64,000 bases of DNA from Fictibacillus marinisediminis (lineage in GTDB: Bacteria > Bacillota > Bacilli > Bacillales > Fictibacillaceae), in assembly GCF_023149135.1 (NCBI RefSeq), contig NZ_JAIWJX010000002.1:496001-560000 (forward strand), read 5' to 3'. Under the pieces are notes generated by a model. That model was not told the DNA's origin. It did no database searches and saw only the letters and a program-made list of their open reading frames with translations. Every line of letters begins with the position of its first letter. Position 1 is the first letter of the stretch. Made by a program: the position numbers and the translations under genes. Shown piece after piece: positions 49,716 to 58,078 of the stretch.

Positions 49716-50198
49716 ATGGTGGAAGAATACTATCAAAATTGGCTCAAACACCGGACTGTACTGCACGATCTGCTGGATCAGATAGGGCCGGAGCATGTGT
49801 TTTTTAAACCGTGGAAAGATGGCTTTTCAATGGGAGAGCTGGCAGTTCATATCGCAGGTTCCACAGATATGTTTTTGGAAACGATTAAAAACGGGCAGTT
49901 TGTATCGCCTGCCACACCGCGCGAGTTTCAAACGATGGATGAGGTGCGGGAGATCGTTCAGGAGTTCACTCAAAAATCAAAAAGGGATTTTTCTGTTCTG
50001 GAAAGTTCTCATTTGAGCAAGGAAATTGATATTTTCGGGTATGAGGCGCCAGGGAAGTATTGGATTGAAAGTTTAATTGATCATGAGATTCACCATAAAG
50101 GACAGCTGTTTGTGTATGCTCGTATGACAGGCGCAGAGAAGGTTCCTTTTTTCAAGCAGCTCCCTTCAAGAGCAGTAAATGATGCTGCAGCCGATTGA
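49716..50198 (+). CDS. DinB family metal-binding protein
   Basis: 160 aa from ATG 49716 (AGATAGGAGCG upstream). Four-helix bundle of the DinB/YfiT type; the three metal-binding histidines are in ELAVHIAGS (about 48) and DHEIHHKGQL (about 125-129). Members include bacillithiol- or mycothiol-dependent transferases, so a thiol-transfer role is possible. It lies 102 bp after the FAD oxidase and just before the TetR promoter. Confidence 0.83.
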   Translation: MVEEYYQNWLKHRTVLHDLLDQIGPEHVFFKPWKDGFSMGELAVHIAGSTDMFLETIKNGQFVSPATPREFQTMDEVREIVQEFTQKSKRDFSVLESSHLSKEIDIFGYEAPGKYWIESLIDHEIHHKGQLFVYARMTGAEKVPFFKQLPSRAVNDAAAD

Positions 50199-50241
50199 CA
50201 GGGGCTGCAAGTTATACGTACAATACGAGTACGTACTCGTA
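50195..50241 (+). promoter_or_regulatory. tetR promoter with 18-bp palindromic operator O1
   Basis: TTGACA (50195-50200), 18-bp spacer, TACAAT (50219-50224). The perfect palindrome TACGAGTACGTACTCGTA (50224-50241) begins at the last base of the -10 box and covers the predicted start site near 50231, so a bound repressor would block transcription. The -35 box overlaps the end of the DinB gene. Confidence 0.82.
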
Positions 50242-50259
50242 CACATATGAAAGAATGGA

Positions 50260-50868
50260 ATGATGAATGTGCTTTTTGTAACAGAAATGCCGACAGAAGC
50301 CAGAGACAAAATGCTGTATGCCGCGCTCCAGCTCTATACGGTTAAGGGATATAAGGAAACGTCAGTCCTTGAGATCGTTGAGCTGGCGAGGGTGTCAAAA
50401 ACAACATTCTATCAATCGTTTGGCAGCAAAGAGGAGCTGCTTGCCGCGCTTTGTACACAGCTGGCTGAAGAGATCATTGCAGATGTGGATGCTGCTGTTC
50501 AAAGGGAAGAGAAAATAAGCGAAAAAGCCTACGCAGGCATCCGCCGTTATATTGAAATATGCGAAATGAAGTCTAGCGCTGCCAAACTATTATTAATTGA
50601 TTCAGTGGGTGTAAGCCTTACGGTAGAGAATGTTCGCCGGGAAGCTTATCGCCGATTTGCCAGCCTGCTCTATAATACGGTTCAGGGGACCATGCCAGCA
50701 TCCGTTCCTGATCAGGAAGTATTGGTCGTCTCACAGGCCATGGTCGGTGCGGTCAATGAGGTCGTCATCCAAACCCTGTTTGAATCAGACATTGAGCTGG
50801 ATTTGGACCGGCTGGCCCGCTTGCTTAACCGGATTGTTGTCGGAGCTTATGTCAATCTATCGTTATAA
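50260..50868 (+). CDS. TetR family regulator of the SDR/DUF4442/SCP2 operon
   Basis: 202 aa. HTH at about 25-65 (TSVLEIVELARVSKTTFYQSFGSKEEL); the remainder is an all-helical ligand domain. It sits directly after operator O1, and a matching operator O2 precedes the next gene. It therefore most likely represses both itself and the lipid operon and is released by a hydrophobic or acyl-type ligand (inference from neighbours). ATG 50260 follows a weak GAATGGA site. Confidence 0.85.
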   Translation: MMNVLFVTEMPTEARDKMLYAALQLYTVKGYKETSVLEIVELARVSKTTFYQSFGSKEELLAALCTQLAEEIIADVDAAVQREEKISEKAYAGIRRYIEICEMKSSAAKLLLIDSVGVSLTVENVRREAYRRFASLLYNTVQGTMPASVPDQEVLVVSQAMVGAVNEVVIQTLFESDIELDLDRLARLLNRIVVGAYVNLSL

Positions 50869-50901
50869 AATCAGCTGTTTGCTGGTTTTATAGGGAAGTA
50901 G

Positions 50902-50919
50902 TACCAGTACGTATTCGTA
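50902..50919 (+). promoter_or_regulatory. Operator O2 in front of the SDR gene
   Basis: TACCAGTACGTATTCGTA matches O1 at 16 of 18 positions, 28 bp before the SDR start. The shared half-site words AGTACGTA and TCGTA make a common repressor very likely. Confidence 0.8.
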
Positions 50920-50946
50920 TTTACTGCTAAAGGAGGCGAATGGTTC

Positions 50947-52008
50947 ATGAAAGGATGTTTATTGACAGGTTATCCTGGTTTTCTTGCCTCAAAGCTACTG
51001 AAAGAAATGCAGCGGCGAAATGAAGATACGCAATTCGCGCTTATTGTCCACCCCAGCCAGCTGGATAAAGCAGAGCGCCTGGCAGCTAACAAGCAAAATG
51101 TGCGTCTTTTTGCAGGAGATATTACGAAGGAAGGACTTGATTTGGATGCTGAACAAACAGAATGGCTGAGGGAACAAATGACACATGTCTTTCATCTGGC
51201 TGCGGTTTATGATCTTGCCGTACCAAAAAAGATTGCAGAAGACGTCAACATAACGGGCACTCGCAATGTGAACACCTTCGCTCAATCACTTCCACTCTTA
51301 GAGCGCTACATCTACTTCAGCACAGCCTATGTTTCAGGAAAAAGGGTTGGCGTTATTAAAGAAGATGAGCTTGATCAAGGACAGGCCTTTAAGAACCATT
51401 ACGAATCTACAAAGTTTGAAGCAGAAAAGCTCGTGGCAGAGCTTAAAAATGTACCTTACACCATTATTCGGCCTGGGGTAGTGGTGGGACATTCCGTGAC
51501 CGGGGAGACGGTTAAGTTTGATGGCCCATATTTTATTATGCGCTTTTTAGACCGTCTTCGATATATACCCATTCCTTATTTGGGCAAGTCGGAGGCCCTG
51601 TTCAACGTTGTGCCTGCTGACTATATCGTTGATGCCACATTGTGTCTGGCGCAATCAGAAGACGCCGTAAATCGGGCGTTCCACCTCACAGATCCTTCAC
51701 CTTATGAAAGCCGGGAGCTTTACCGCATGGTTTGCAAAGAGCTGCTCGGCAAAACACCTTCGTGGACCATTTCACCAGCGCTTGTTGAATTTGCTCTTTC
51801 TATTTCCATATTCCGGCGCTTTTTTAAAGTAGAAAAGGAAGCGCTTGAGTATTTCCGATGTACCTCACAATATGATGCTTCAGGAGCCAAGGGCGTGCTC
51901 GCAAAAGGCGGCGTTCAATGTCCTGATTTTAAAGATTATGTGTCCAGCATGGTGAAATATTATAAAACGCACAGAAGAGATCCCGATAAATTAATTCAAG
52001 TGAAGTAG
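50947..52008 (+). CDS. SDR oxidoreductase, NAD-binding 4 / fatty-acyl-reductase-like
   Basis: 353 aa extended SDR. Glycine motif TGYPGFLASKLL (TGxxGxxx, about 7-18), catalytic YESTKFEAE (YxxxK, about 148-152), and FHLAAVYDL after the third strand. The male-sterility/NAD_binding_4 class includes fatty acyl-CoA and carboxylic acid reductases. The C-terminal part (about 270-350) is basic and may touch the membrane. First gene of the operon under O2, with AAAGGAGGCG before the ATG. The substrate is probably a lipid or acyl thioester, judging from the DUF4442 and SCP2 genes that follow. Confidence 0.8.
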   Translation: MKGCLLTGYPGFLASKLLKEMQRRNEDTQFALIVHPSQLDKAERLAANKQNVRLFAGDITKEGLDLDAEQTEWLREQMTHVFHLAAVYDLAVPKKIAEDVNITGTRNVNTFAQSLPLLERYIYFSTAYVSGKRVGVIKEDELDQGQAFKNHYESTKFEAEKLVAELKNVPYTIIRPGVVVGHSVTGETVKFDGPYFIMRFLDRLRYIPIPYLGKSEALFNVVPADYIVDATLCLAQSEDAVNRAFHLTDPSPYESRELYRMVCKELLGKTPSWTISPALVEFALSISIFRRFFKVEKEALEYFRCTSQYDASGAKGVLAKGGVQCPDFKDYVSSMVKYYKTHRRDPDKLIQVK

Positions 52009-52059
52009 GAGGACAGTAAAATTTCGAAAACACTCATAGCGAAGAAAGGGGTGTTCAAG

Positions 52060-52572
52060 ATGAAAGAATCCTGGAAGACGAGGATTGTCCGCTGCGGCTT
52101 TAACTTGTTTCCTGCCTTTAGAGGGACGGGAGCAAGAGTCATCTATATTGCTGGAGACTATTCGGAGATCCGCATCAAGCTGCCGCTTAACTGGCGTACC
52201 CGAAATTATGTCGGCACGATCTTTGGCGGCAGCATGTATGGTGCGGTGGATCCCATCTATATGTACATGTTCTTAAAAATGCTCGGCAATGATTATATCG
52301 TATGGGATAAAGCCGCCTCCATCCGGTTTAAAAAGCCGGGAAAAAGCACATTGTACGCTACGTTTAAGATAACGAATGAAGAGCTGGATGAAGTTAAGAG
52401 AGCGCTTGAGGGAAAACGGAGTCTTGACCGGGTGTATGACGTGGAGCTTGTTGATGAGAGCGGCACGGTCCATGCCGTAGTGGAGAAAACCATTTATATC
52501 CGAAAAAAAGACAGGGAAAGCAATCTGTCATCAGGGAACGTTGTCTCATTGCCAAAATCAGAATCCAAATAA
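52060..52572 (+). CDS. DUF4442 hotdog-fold protein
   Basis: 170 aa from ATG 52060 (GAAAGGGGTG upstream; the GTG at 52051 lies in that site). DUF4442 proteins have a thioesterase-like hotdog fold: FNLFPAFRGTGARVIYIA, RNYVGTIFGGSMYGAVDP and VWDKAASIRFKKPG are characteristic. It is probably an acyl-CoA or acyl-carrier thioesterase or binding protein. It is the second gene of the TetR-controlled lipid operon, 51 bp after the SDR gene and 12 bp before the SCP2 gene. Confidence 0.8.
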   Translation: MKESWKTRIVRCGFNLFPAFRGTGARVIYIAGDYSEIRIKLPLNWRTRNYVGTIFGGSMYGAVDPIYMYMFLKMLGNDYIVWDKAASIRFKKPGKSTLYATFKITNEELDEVKRALEGKRSLDRVYDVELVDESGTVHAVVEKTIYIRKKDRESNLSSGNVVSLPKSESK

Positions 52573-52584
52573 GGAGGAAGAGAA

Positions 52585-52947
52585 ATGCCAAAAGCGATCG
52601 AAGAATTGACTGTACAGGAAACGGTAAAAAAAATTGAACAGGTACTGAATAAAAATCCGGGACCGATTCAAGGAGTTCATGCTGCGTATCAATATGACAT
52701 CACAGACGAGGAATACTCGTTTCAGCTTCACTTGAATGACGGAAGTGCAAAAGTAGTGGAAAATTTTGAAGAGCGGGCAGATTGTGTCATCCTCATCTCT
52801 TATCCCAACTTCAAGAAAATGCTTTTAGGCAAACTGAACGGTACCGCCGCCTTCATGATGGGGAAATTGAAAGTCAAAGGCGATGCCGGCAAGGCATTGA
52901 AGGTGGAAGCCCTATTGCGTGAATACAATATGGCCGATCATTTTTAA
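52585..52947 (+). CDS. SCP2 sterol-binding domain protein
   Basis: 120 aa. A single SCP2 domain (EEYSFQLHLNDGSAK, ADCVILISYPNFKKMLLGKL, FMMGKLKVKGDAGKAL) forming a hydrophobic pocket for lipids, fatty acyls or sterol-like molecules. It is probably a soluble lipid carrier for the enzymes encoded upstream. AAGGAGGAAG ribosome site. Last gene of the operon; a strong terminator follows. Confidence 0.87.
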   Translation: MPKAIEELTVQETVKKIEQVLNKNPGPIQGVHAAYQYDITDEEYSFQLHLNDGSAKVVENFEERADCVILISYPNFKKMLLGKLNGTAAFMMGKLKVKGDAGKALKVEALLREYNMADHF

Positions 52948-52966
52948 ATGATGTGTATAAGAAGAA

Positions 52967-53000
52967 GCAAAAACTCAGCCTGTTACGGCTGAGTTTTTGC
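52967..53000. terminator. Bidirectional terminator between SCP2 and epimerase genes
   Basis: GCAAAAACTCAGCC / GGCTGAGTTTTTGC, perfect 14-bp stem with 6-nt loop. Confidence 0.88.
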
Positions 53001-54002
53001 ATGATGAAGCCTCATGATCTCGTCTTCAGCTTCGTAGTCCAATCCGTGAGTTTCTGGAGGGTTTTTTAATTCCCAATCAATCGTACGTTTCAAGCCATCT
53101 TCCAATGAAACCGTTTCTGTAAATCCTAATTCGCTCCGTATTTTATCAGAAGTGAAGATGACATCTTGTTCAGCATTAATTCCCCAGGAGTAGGTTTCGG
53201 TAAGTTTGCTGTCTGGCAAAACAACAATTTTTCCTTTCCATTGGAGAGAGGTGGCCAGCTTCTTTACCCATTCCTTCATGGTGAATGCTTCGTTCTCACC
53301 GAGATTGTAGATCTTGCCTTTTGCCTGATCATTTAATACAGCCTGCACAATACCCTCCGCCATATTTTCTACATAGCCACGGGTCCAGCGCCAGCCGGCA
53401 AGGCTTTCTGAAAGCAGAATGTAAGGCCGTTGATCACTCATTGGCTTTAAAAAAGAATACCACCGATGCTGTTTATCGTTCGGTCCATATACCGCAGGGA
53501 GCCTAATGATTGTACCCTCAATCCCGGGGGCATTCATCACCACACGCTCCACCAAAATTTTATCGTAGTTGCGCCTTTCCTCTGTTTTTGCAAACTCTCT
53601 ATGTGGATACAGATTGTGGCGTAAAACACCATTTTCATCAATGGGTACCGGTTCAATCGCACCCTTTTCGGTCCCGTTAACAAGTCCGAAGGCACGATAC
53701 ACATCCTGTGAGCTGGCCACAATCACCCGATTGACAATGCTATCAAGAGTTTGGACTAATGTTTTCGCCTGTCGTTCAGTGAGACAAATCATATCCAATA
53801 CTGCGTCAGGTTTCAGTTCTTGAATTTTTGAACGAAAAGAAGAGAGATCATTTCTGTCGCCAAGCATTTCATGCACCCCGGCAGGCAATTCTGTTCTAGT
53901 TTGCCCTCTGTGAAAAACCGTGACCTCGTGTCCAAGGTTAAACAATCGTTTAATGACCTCTGGACCCATAAAGCTTGTGCCGCCTATCACCAATACACGC
54001 AT
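52983..54002 (-). CDS. NAD-dependent epimerase/dehydratase family protein
   Basis: 339 aa. N-terminal VLVIGGTSFMGPEVI is the Rossmann GGxxxxG motif. SSQDVYRAF, NYDKILVER (in the place of YxxxK) and the IIRLPAVYGPND segment are those of extended SDRs in the isoflavone-reductase/RNA-binding-like epimerase subgroup. The product may act on nucleotide sugars or be a redox sensor; the substrate is unknown. ATG 54002 is preferred over 54008 because AAAGGAGCG is 8 bases away. Monocistronic. Confidence 0.82.
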   Translation of the reverse strand: MRVLVIGGTSFMGPEVIKRLFNLGHEVTVFHRGQTRTELPAGVHEMLGDRNDLSSFRSKIQELKPDAVLDMICLTERQAKTLVQTLDSIVNRVIVASSQDVYRAFGLVNGTEKGAIEPVPIDENGVLRHNLYPHREFAKTEERRNYDKILVERVVMNAPGIEGTIIRLPAVYGPNDKQHRWYSFLKPMSDQRPYILLSESLAGWRWTRGYVENMAEGIVQAVLNDQAKGKIYNLGENEAFTMKEWVKKLATSLQWKGKIVVLPDSKLTETYSWGINAEQDVIFTSDKIRSELGFTETVSLEDGLKRTIDWELKNPPETHGLDYEAEDEIMRLHHAKTQP

Positions 54003-54157
54003 CCTCATCGCTCCTTTTTACATAAAAATTTAATTGTACGTAAAGTCATTTTATTACGAAAATTCAGAAAATGTCAATCTTTATGTGGTAGTGTAAGCTT
54101 GTGGTACGATGAAAGAAGAGTAACGTGTATCCAGACAAGGGAGGAGAAATTCAACAG

Positions 54158-54706
54158 GTGAGTGCTGCAAAATCAACTTCCAGACTGGGAAGCTGGCTGA
54201 TCTTTGTTGTTATTCTTGGGCTTTTATTCTACTTGTACATTGATCGTGAGAAAGCCAAGAGAGAGGTTCCGCTGCCGGCCAAACTTCATCCGGCCGTGGA
54301 AGAAAATAAAGAGAAACTGATTCAAAGAGCGAAAGAGAAAGGGATTTCCATCGTCATCACGGATGGTTTCCGTTCCATAAAAAAACAGGATGAGCTGTAC
54401 GAAAAAGGCCGTACGAAAGAAGGCGATATCGTCACTACTGTTAAAGGCGGAGAATCCTACCATAATTACGGACTGGCGATTGATTTTGCGCTTCAGACCA
54501 AGGAGGGGGATGTCGTGTGGGACACAGAGCGCGACAGCAACCGTAATAACAAACCTGATTGGATGGAGGTCGTCTCCATTGCCAAAACGTTAGGCTTTAC
54601 ATGGGGCGGTGACTGGGAGTTCAAAGATTATCCCCATCTGCAAATGGATTTCGGTCTAAGCATGAGAGATTTGAAAAATGGTGAACGGCCGCCAAAACAA
54701 GGATAG
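54158..54706 (+). CDS. cwlK: Peptidoglycan L-alanyl-D-glutamate endopeptidase, CwlK-like (M15C)
   Basis: 182 aa. A membrane anchor near the N-terminus (about 10-30), then an M15 peptidase domain. Zinc and catalytic residues: SYHNYGLAIDF (SxHxxGxAxD, about 108) and DYPHLQM (about 168), with WGGDWE before it. The family cleaves the L-Ala-D-Glu bond of wall peptides. GTG 54158 is preceded by AAGGGAGGAG. The C-terminal NGERPPKQG tail has no extra wall-binding module. The SRPBCC gene follows 15 bp later. Confidence 0.85.
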   Translation: MSAAKSTSRLGSWLIFVVILGLLFYLYIDREKAKREVPLPAKLHPAVEENKEKLIQRAKEKGISIVITDGFRSIKKQDELYEKGRTKEGDIVTTVKGGESYHNYGLAIDFALQTKEGDVVWDTERDSNRNNKPDWMEVVSIAKTLGFTWGGDWEFKDYPHLQMDFGLSMRDLKNGERPPKQG

Positions 54707-54721
54707 AGAAAGGGAAGCAGA

Positions 54722-55153
54722 ATGAAAGAATTATTGACTGAATACCTTCTGCCTTACCCGATGGAAGCAGTATGGAAGGTTATAGCTGACACAGGAACAC
54801 ATTCGTTCTGGAATCCGCAGATTGTTTCTATCAAAGGTGAGTGCAGGAAAGGAAACAGATTATCTGTTCGAGTAAAATCACCGATCGGCAAGGGCATCCC
54901 TTTTCGTTTTCAAGCGAAGGTACTGGATTTTGAACCGAACAGAAAGCTGGCATGGACGGGCGGAGTACCAGGCATCTTGACCGGCTATCATTACTGGGAG
55001 CTGACTGATTTCGGAGACAGGACCAAAGTGGTTCAAGGGGAGCGGTTTAATGGTTTATTTACCGCTTTTTTGTCAACAAAGAGAATGAAAGCGATGCGTC
55101 CAGCCTATGAATCAGCCAACAGCGGGCTCGAAAGCTATCTGAAAGGGCGCTGA
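54722..55153 (+). CDS. SRPBCC (START-like) family protein
   Basis: 143 aa, one helix-grip domain that binds hydrophobic ligands: N-terminal YLLPYPMEAVWKVIADTGTH, then W.P.I..I.GE and LAWTGGVPGILTGYHYWEL typical of the polyketide cyclase/SRPBCC superfamily. No catalytic residues can be assigned. AAAGGGAAG ribosome site. Probably co-transcribed with the cwlK-like gene, but no functional link is evident. Confidence 0.8.
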   Translation: MKELLTEYLLPYPMEAVWKVIADTGTHSFWNPQIVSIKGECRKGNRLSVRVKSPIGKGIPFRFQAKVLDFEPNRKLAWTGGVPGILTGYHYWELTDFGDRTKVVQGERFNGLFTAFLSTKRMKAMRPAYESANSGLESYLKGR

Positions 55154-55261
55154 GCGCGGGCTTTCTGGCAGCTGATGGGTAAATTCTGGCGTCAAACTTT
55201 TCAGCCAATCCACTGTTTTATGGTATAGTTTTAAGCAAATGAATGTCAGAGGGAAGTTACC

Positions 55262-56518
55262 ATGGAAAAAAAGGAAAAGAAATCAAAATACTTTGCGAAA
55301 ATTTCATTGGGAGTAATGGGAGCAGGGTTTCTCGGAACCATTCCATTTCAAGATTCTTTTGTTGGAGAATTGCTTCAAGGGGGATTTGAGGCAGGACTCG
55401 TAGGGGGGCTGGCCGATTGGTTTGCGGTCACCGCGCTCTTTCGCCATCCTCTTGGCATACCGATTCCTCACACGGCTCTACTTCCAAAAAACCGTGACAG
55501 GATGATGAAAGCCATCGTATCCATGCTTGAAAATGATTGGCTGACAAAAGAAAGTATCCAGGGGAAAATTCAGCAAATCAAAATTACAGAGAAGCTAATA
55601 AAAATTGCTGAGAAAGAATTGGATTCAGATACCTTTCATAAGGGAGTCGGAACATTTCTTCAGCAGGCGATACGCCATATAAATCCGGAAAATATCGCTC
55701 CATATATTGAAAAAGAGCTGAAGAACTATCTGCGCTCCCTGGATGCTGCAGGCTTTCTTCAGACCATGATTAATAAGGCTCTAGACAGAAATCTGCATGA
55801 TCAAGCCTTCGATTATATTTTGGTTGAGACACAAAAGTGGATGGCAAAGGAAGATACAAAAAGAAAAATCGGCAAAATGGCGAAACAACTGCTGGACAAT
55901 ACAGAGGCCGATGGCTTTATTAAAATGGCCCTTCAATCGTTTAGCAATTTTATTAATGAAGAAAAGCTGGGGAATATCCTTCAGCCATTTTTTCTTAAAA
56001 GAATTATTCTGCTGCAAGACGGAGATAATCCATACCGGCAGTTAATCCTCAATCGAATCCGCAAAGAGTTAGAAAGTGTACAAGACCGAGAAAATTTGGC
56101 GGCTGAACTTAATGAGTGGAAAGATAACCTGGTCAATACATGGAGTCCTGCGGATCAAATTACAAACATTCTGGGACAGGTTCAAAATAAATTGCTGCTG
56201 CTGACTCAAGATGAAGCGTTTATCGATCGGTATGTGATTTCATTTATTAGAGACCTCGTCGATCGAACGAAAAATGATCCGGAAAAAATCGACAGCATTG
56301 AAAGATGGCTGCAAAACCAAATTTCCACTTTGATTGAAAGCAACCATTCCAAAATAGGCAATCTTGTGAAAGAGAATCTAGATAAGCTGGATAATGAAAC
56401 ATTGATCGATATGATGGAAAACAATGTAGGCAAAGAATTACAGTGGATCAGGGTGAACGGAGCGATTTGCGGGTTTTTAATAGGACTTATCTTAACGACA
56501 TTTAAGGCACTCGTCTAA
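55262..56518 (+). CDS. DUF445 family membrane protein
   Basis: 418 aa. N-terminal hydrophobic segment and GGLADWFAVTALFRHPLGIPIPHTALLP motif (about 48-76) define DUF445. A long helical domain follows, and a second transmembrane helix closes the C-terminus (about 398-416). The role is unknown; related Bacillus proteins (YheB type) are spore- or envelope-associated. GAGGGAAG ribosome site. Monocistronic, with a terminator shared with yhfK. Confidence 0.83.
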   Translation: MEKKEKKSKYFAKISLGVMGAGFLGTIPFQDSFVGELLQGGFEAGLVGGLADWFAVTALFRHPLGIPIPHTALLPKNRDRMMKAIVSMLENDWLTKESIQGKIQQIKITEKLIKIAEKELDSDTFHKGVGTFLQQAIRHINPENIAPYIEKELKNYLRSLDAAGFLQTMINKALDRNLHDQAFDYILVETQKWMAKEDTKRKIGKMAKQLLDNTEADGFIKMALQSFSNFINEEKLGNILQPFFLKRIILLQDGDNPYRQLILNRIRKELESVQDRENLAAELNEWKDNLVNTWSPADQITNILGQVQNKLLLLTQDEAFIDRYVISFIRDLVDRTKNDPEKIDSIERWLQNQISTLIESNHSKIGNLVKENLDKLDNETLIDMMENNVGKELQWIRVNGAICGFLIGLILTTFKALV

Positions 56519-56525
56519 AAATAAA

Positions 56526-56570
56526 GAAGGCTGGCTTCAAAAGATCACAACTTTTGGGCCAGCCTTTTTA
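56526..56570. terminator. Bidirectional terminator between DUF445 and yhfK
   Basis: AAGGCTGGC-TT-CAAAAG pairs with CTTTTG-GG-CCAGCCTT, then T residues; A-rich on the other side. Confidence 0.82.
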
Positions 56571-57215
56571 TTATAGGTTCTTCAAAGCGTCTGGAATCGA
56601 GTGATCTCCTGAAATCAAATCAAACGAGCGTTTAAATGTATGTTCTTCGGTTAGAGCAGCCAACACAGTTTGCGCGACATCTTCACGTGGGATGGAGGCT
56701 CTTCCGAGGTTTTTGCTTGCTTCGACCTTTCCTGTGCCAGGCTCGTTCAATAGTCCGCCTGGCCGTACGATCGTGTAGTTCAAGCTGCTGCTTTCAAGAA
56801 TTTTATCTGCATAGTGTTTGGCCGCGTAATAGGGCCGAAGCTTTTCGTTCCAGTTTTCCCGGTTGTGCGCCTGTAAAGCACTGACTATCACAAAACGGTC
56901 GACGCCGGCCTGTTCAGCAGCTTCTACCATTTTAGCCGCTCCGTCCAAATCAACGAGCAGGGTTTTGTCAGAGCCGGTGCTGCCTCCGGATCCGGCCGAG
57001 AAAATAATCGCATCGCTTTCCTTAACGGCTTCTGCCAATTCAGAAACACTGCCCTCCAGGTTCGCCACTACGGTTTGAGCTCCTAGCTTCTCCAGTTCAT
57101 TCGCTTGTTCCGGGTTTCGAATCATCGCCCGGACGGAATGCTCCGAACTGCTTCCCAAGAGCTCAACCAGTTTACGTCCAATTTGTCCATTTGCTCCTAC
57201 TAAAAAGACTTTCAT
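56571..57215 (-). CDS. yhfK: NAD(P)-binding SDR-like protein, YhfK type
   Basis: 214 aa, the same length as B. subtilis YhfK, which it closely resembles from memory. VFLVGANGQIGRKLVELL at the N-terminus binds NADP. SALQAHNRENWNEKLRPYY and KHYADKILESSSLNYTIVRP match the NAD(P)H-binding (NmrA/SDR5-like) family. The physiological substrate is unknown. GGAGAGTG precedes the ATG. Monocistronic. Confidence 0.87.
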   Translation of the reverse strand: MKVFLVGANGQIGRKLVELLGSSSEHSVRAMIRNPEQANELEKLGAQTVVANLEGSVSELAEAVKESDAIIFSAGSGGSTGSDKTLLVDLDGAAKMVEAAEQAGVDRFVIVSALQAHNRENWNEKLRPYYAAKHYADKILESSSLNYTIVRPGGLLNEPGTGKVEASKNLGRASIPREDVAQTVLAALTEEHTFKRSFDLISGDHSIPDALKNL

Positions 57216-57308
57216 CTCGACACTCTCCTTTTTCTATAGGATTGACAACTCACCTCAAAGTATTTCAAACGGCGGTTAATCGTACAAATTTCCTGCTCAC
57301 ATGGTGAA

Positions 57309-57563
57309 ATGAATAAGGTGAAATATGGATTGTATTACAAATTTATAGGGCCTGGATATTTGGTTGCGTTGGACTGGAGCAACAAGAGAGTATGCCGATA
57401 CTCATTATTGCAGGATTATAATGAATCTTTCGGGGTGGAATTATACAAGTTGGAAAAAATAGTAAATAAAAAAGAGAGGATGTCCTCTCTTTTTTACTGC
57501 CAGCAATCTATCATTCAACTGCTAAAACCTTCCCATACTTCCTTAACAGCAGCAAAAACATAA
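57309..57563 (+). CDS. Doubtful small ORF of unknown function
   Basis: 84 codons. The first ~55 residues look protein-like (YYKFIGPGYLVALDW, RYSLLQDYNES), but the frame then runs through a terminator hairpin at 57468-57495 and into the 3' end of the convergent gene. GGTGAA gives only a weak ribosome site. It may be a decayed gene that lost its stop codon, or not a gene at all. Confidence 0.25.
   Translation: MNKVKYGLYYKFIGPGYLVALDWSNKRVCRYSLLQDYNESFGVELYKLEKIVNKKERMSSLFYCQQSIIQLLKPSHTSLTAAKT
57468..57495. terminator. Terminator of the uncharacterised membrane pair
   Basis: AAAAAAGAGAGGA / TCCTCTCTTTTTT, perfect 13-bp stem with 2-nt centre; works for the minus-strand genes ending at 57511. 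Confidence 0.82.
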
Positions 57564-58077
57564 CCTCCACTAGAAGGGAAAGCAGCAAGAACGCAACAGT
57601 GTAAGCCGTCACCAAATCCCCAACTATATTCATGGTGAAAGGTAGAGTTATGTTAAAAATAAGCATGACAGCCATATAGGAAATAAAACGGTATCTGGCC
57701 GTAGCATAGAGCTGTTGATCTCCTTTTTTCATCGCGATATCCAGCAGGATCTGAAACACATAGAAAACGAGAATCAGCTTTATAATTCCAATGACTTGTG
57801 TATAGATCGGCCAAAGGCTCAAATCAAATATGTGTCCGGAAGTACTGCCGTTGACGGAATTTTGCTGGATAAAGACGGTAGGGATAGATATAAACACCAG
57901 GCCTAATGCCAAATACTTTGCTTTTAATATGGCCGGGCTTTTTAGTTTCAGTAAACTAAGACCGGAGAAGACCATATAGTAGCCGATCGGGTCTGGAAGG
58001 ATATCGATCGCTATAATATGAATTTCAATCAAGATCAATAGAAATCCCCAGAACAGCTTGTGAAAACTTTCTCTCAT
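57511..58077 (-). CDS. Uncharacterised polytopic membrane protein
   Basis: 188 aa from ATG 58077 (GGGCGGGTGAA upstream, start immediately after the stop of the preceding gene). Four to five hydrophobic helices (LFWGFLLILIEIHIIAID, IGYYMVFSGLSLL, VIGIIKLILVFYVFQILLD, FISYMAVMLIFNITLPF, VAFLLLSLLVEVMFLLLL). I do not recognise the family. Translationally coupled to the upstream single-pass protein, suggesting a two-component membrane complex. Confidence 0.7.
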   Translation of the reverse strand: MRESFHKLFWGFLLILIEIHIIAIDILPDPIGYYMVFSGLSLLKLKSPAILKAKYLALGLVFISIPTVFIQQNSVNGSTSGHIFDLSLWPIYTQVIGIIKLILVFYVFQILLDIAMKKGDQQLYATARYRFISYMAVMLIFNITLPFTMNIVGDLVTAYTVAFLLLSLLVEVMFLLLLRKYGKVLAVE

Positions 58078-58078
58078 T

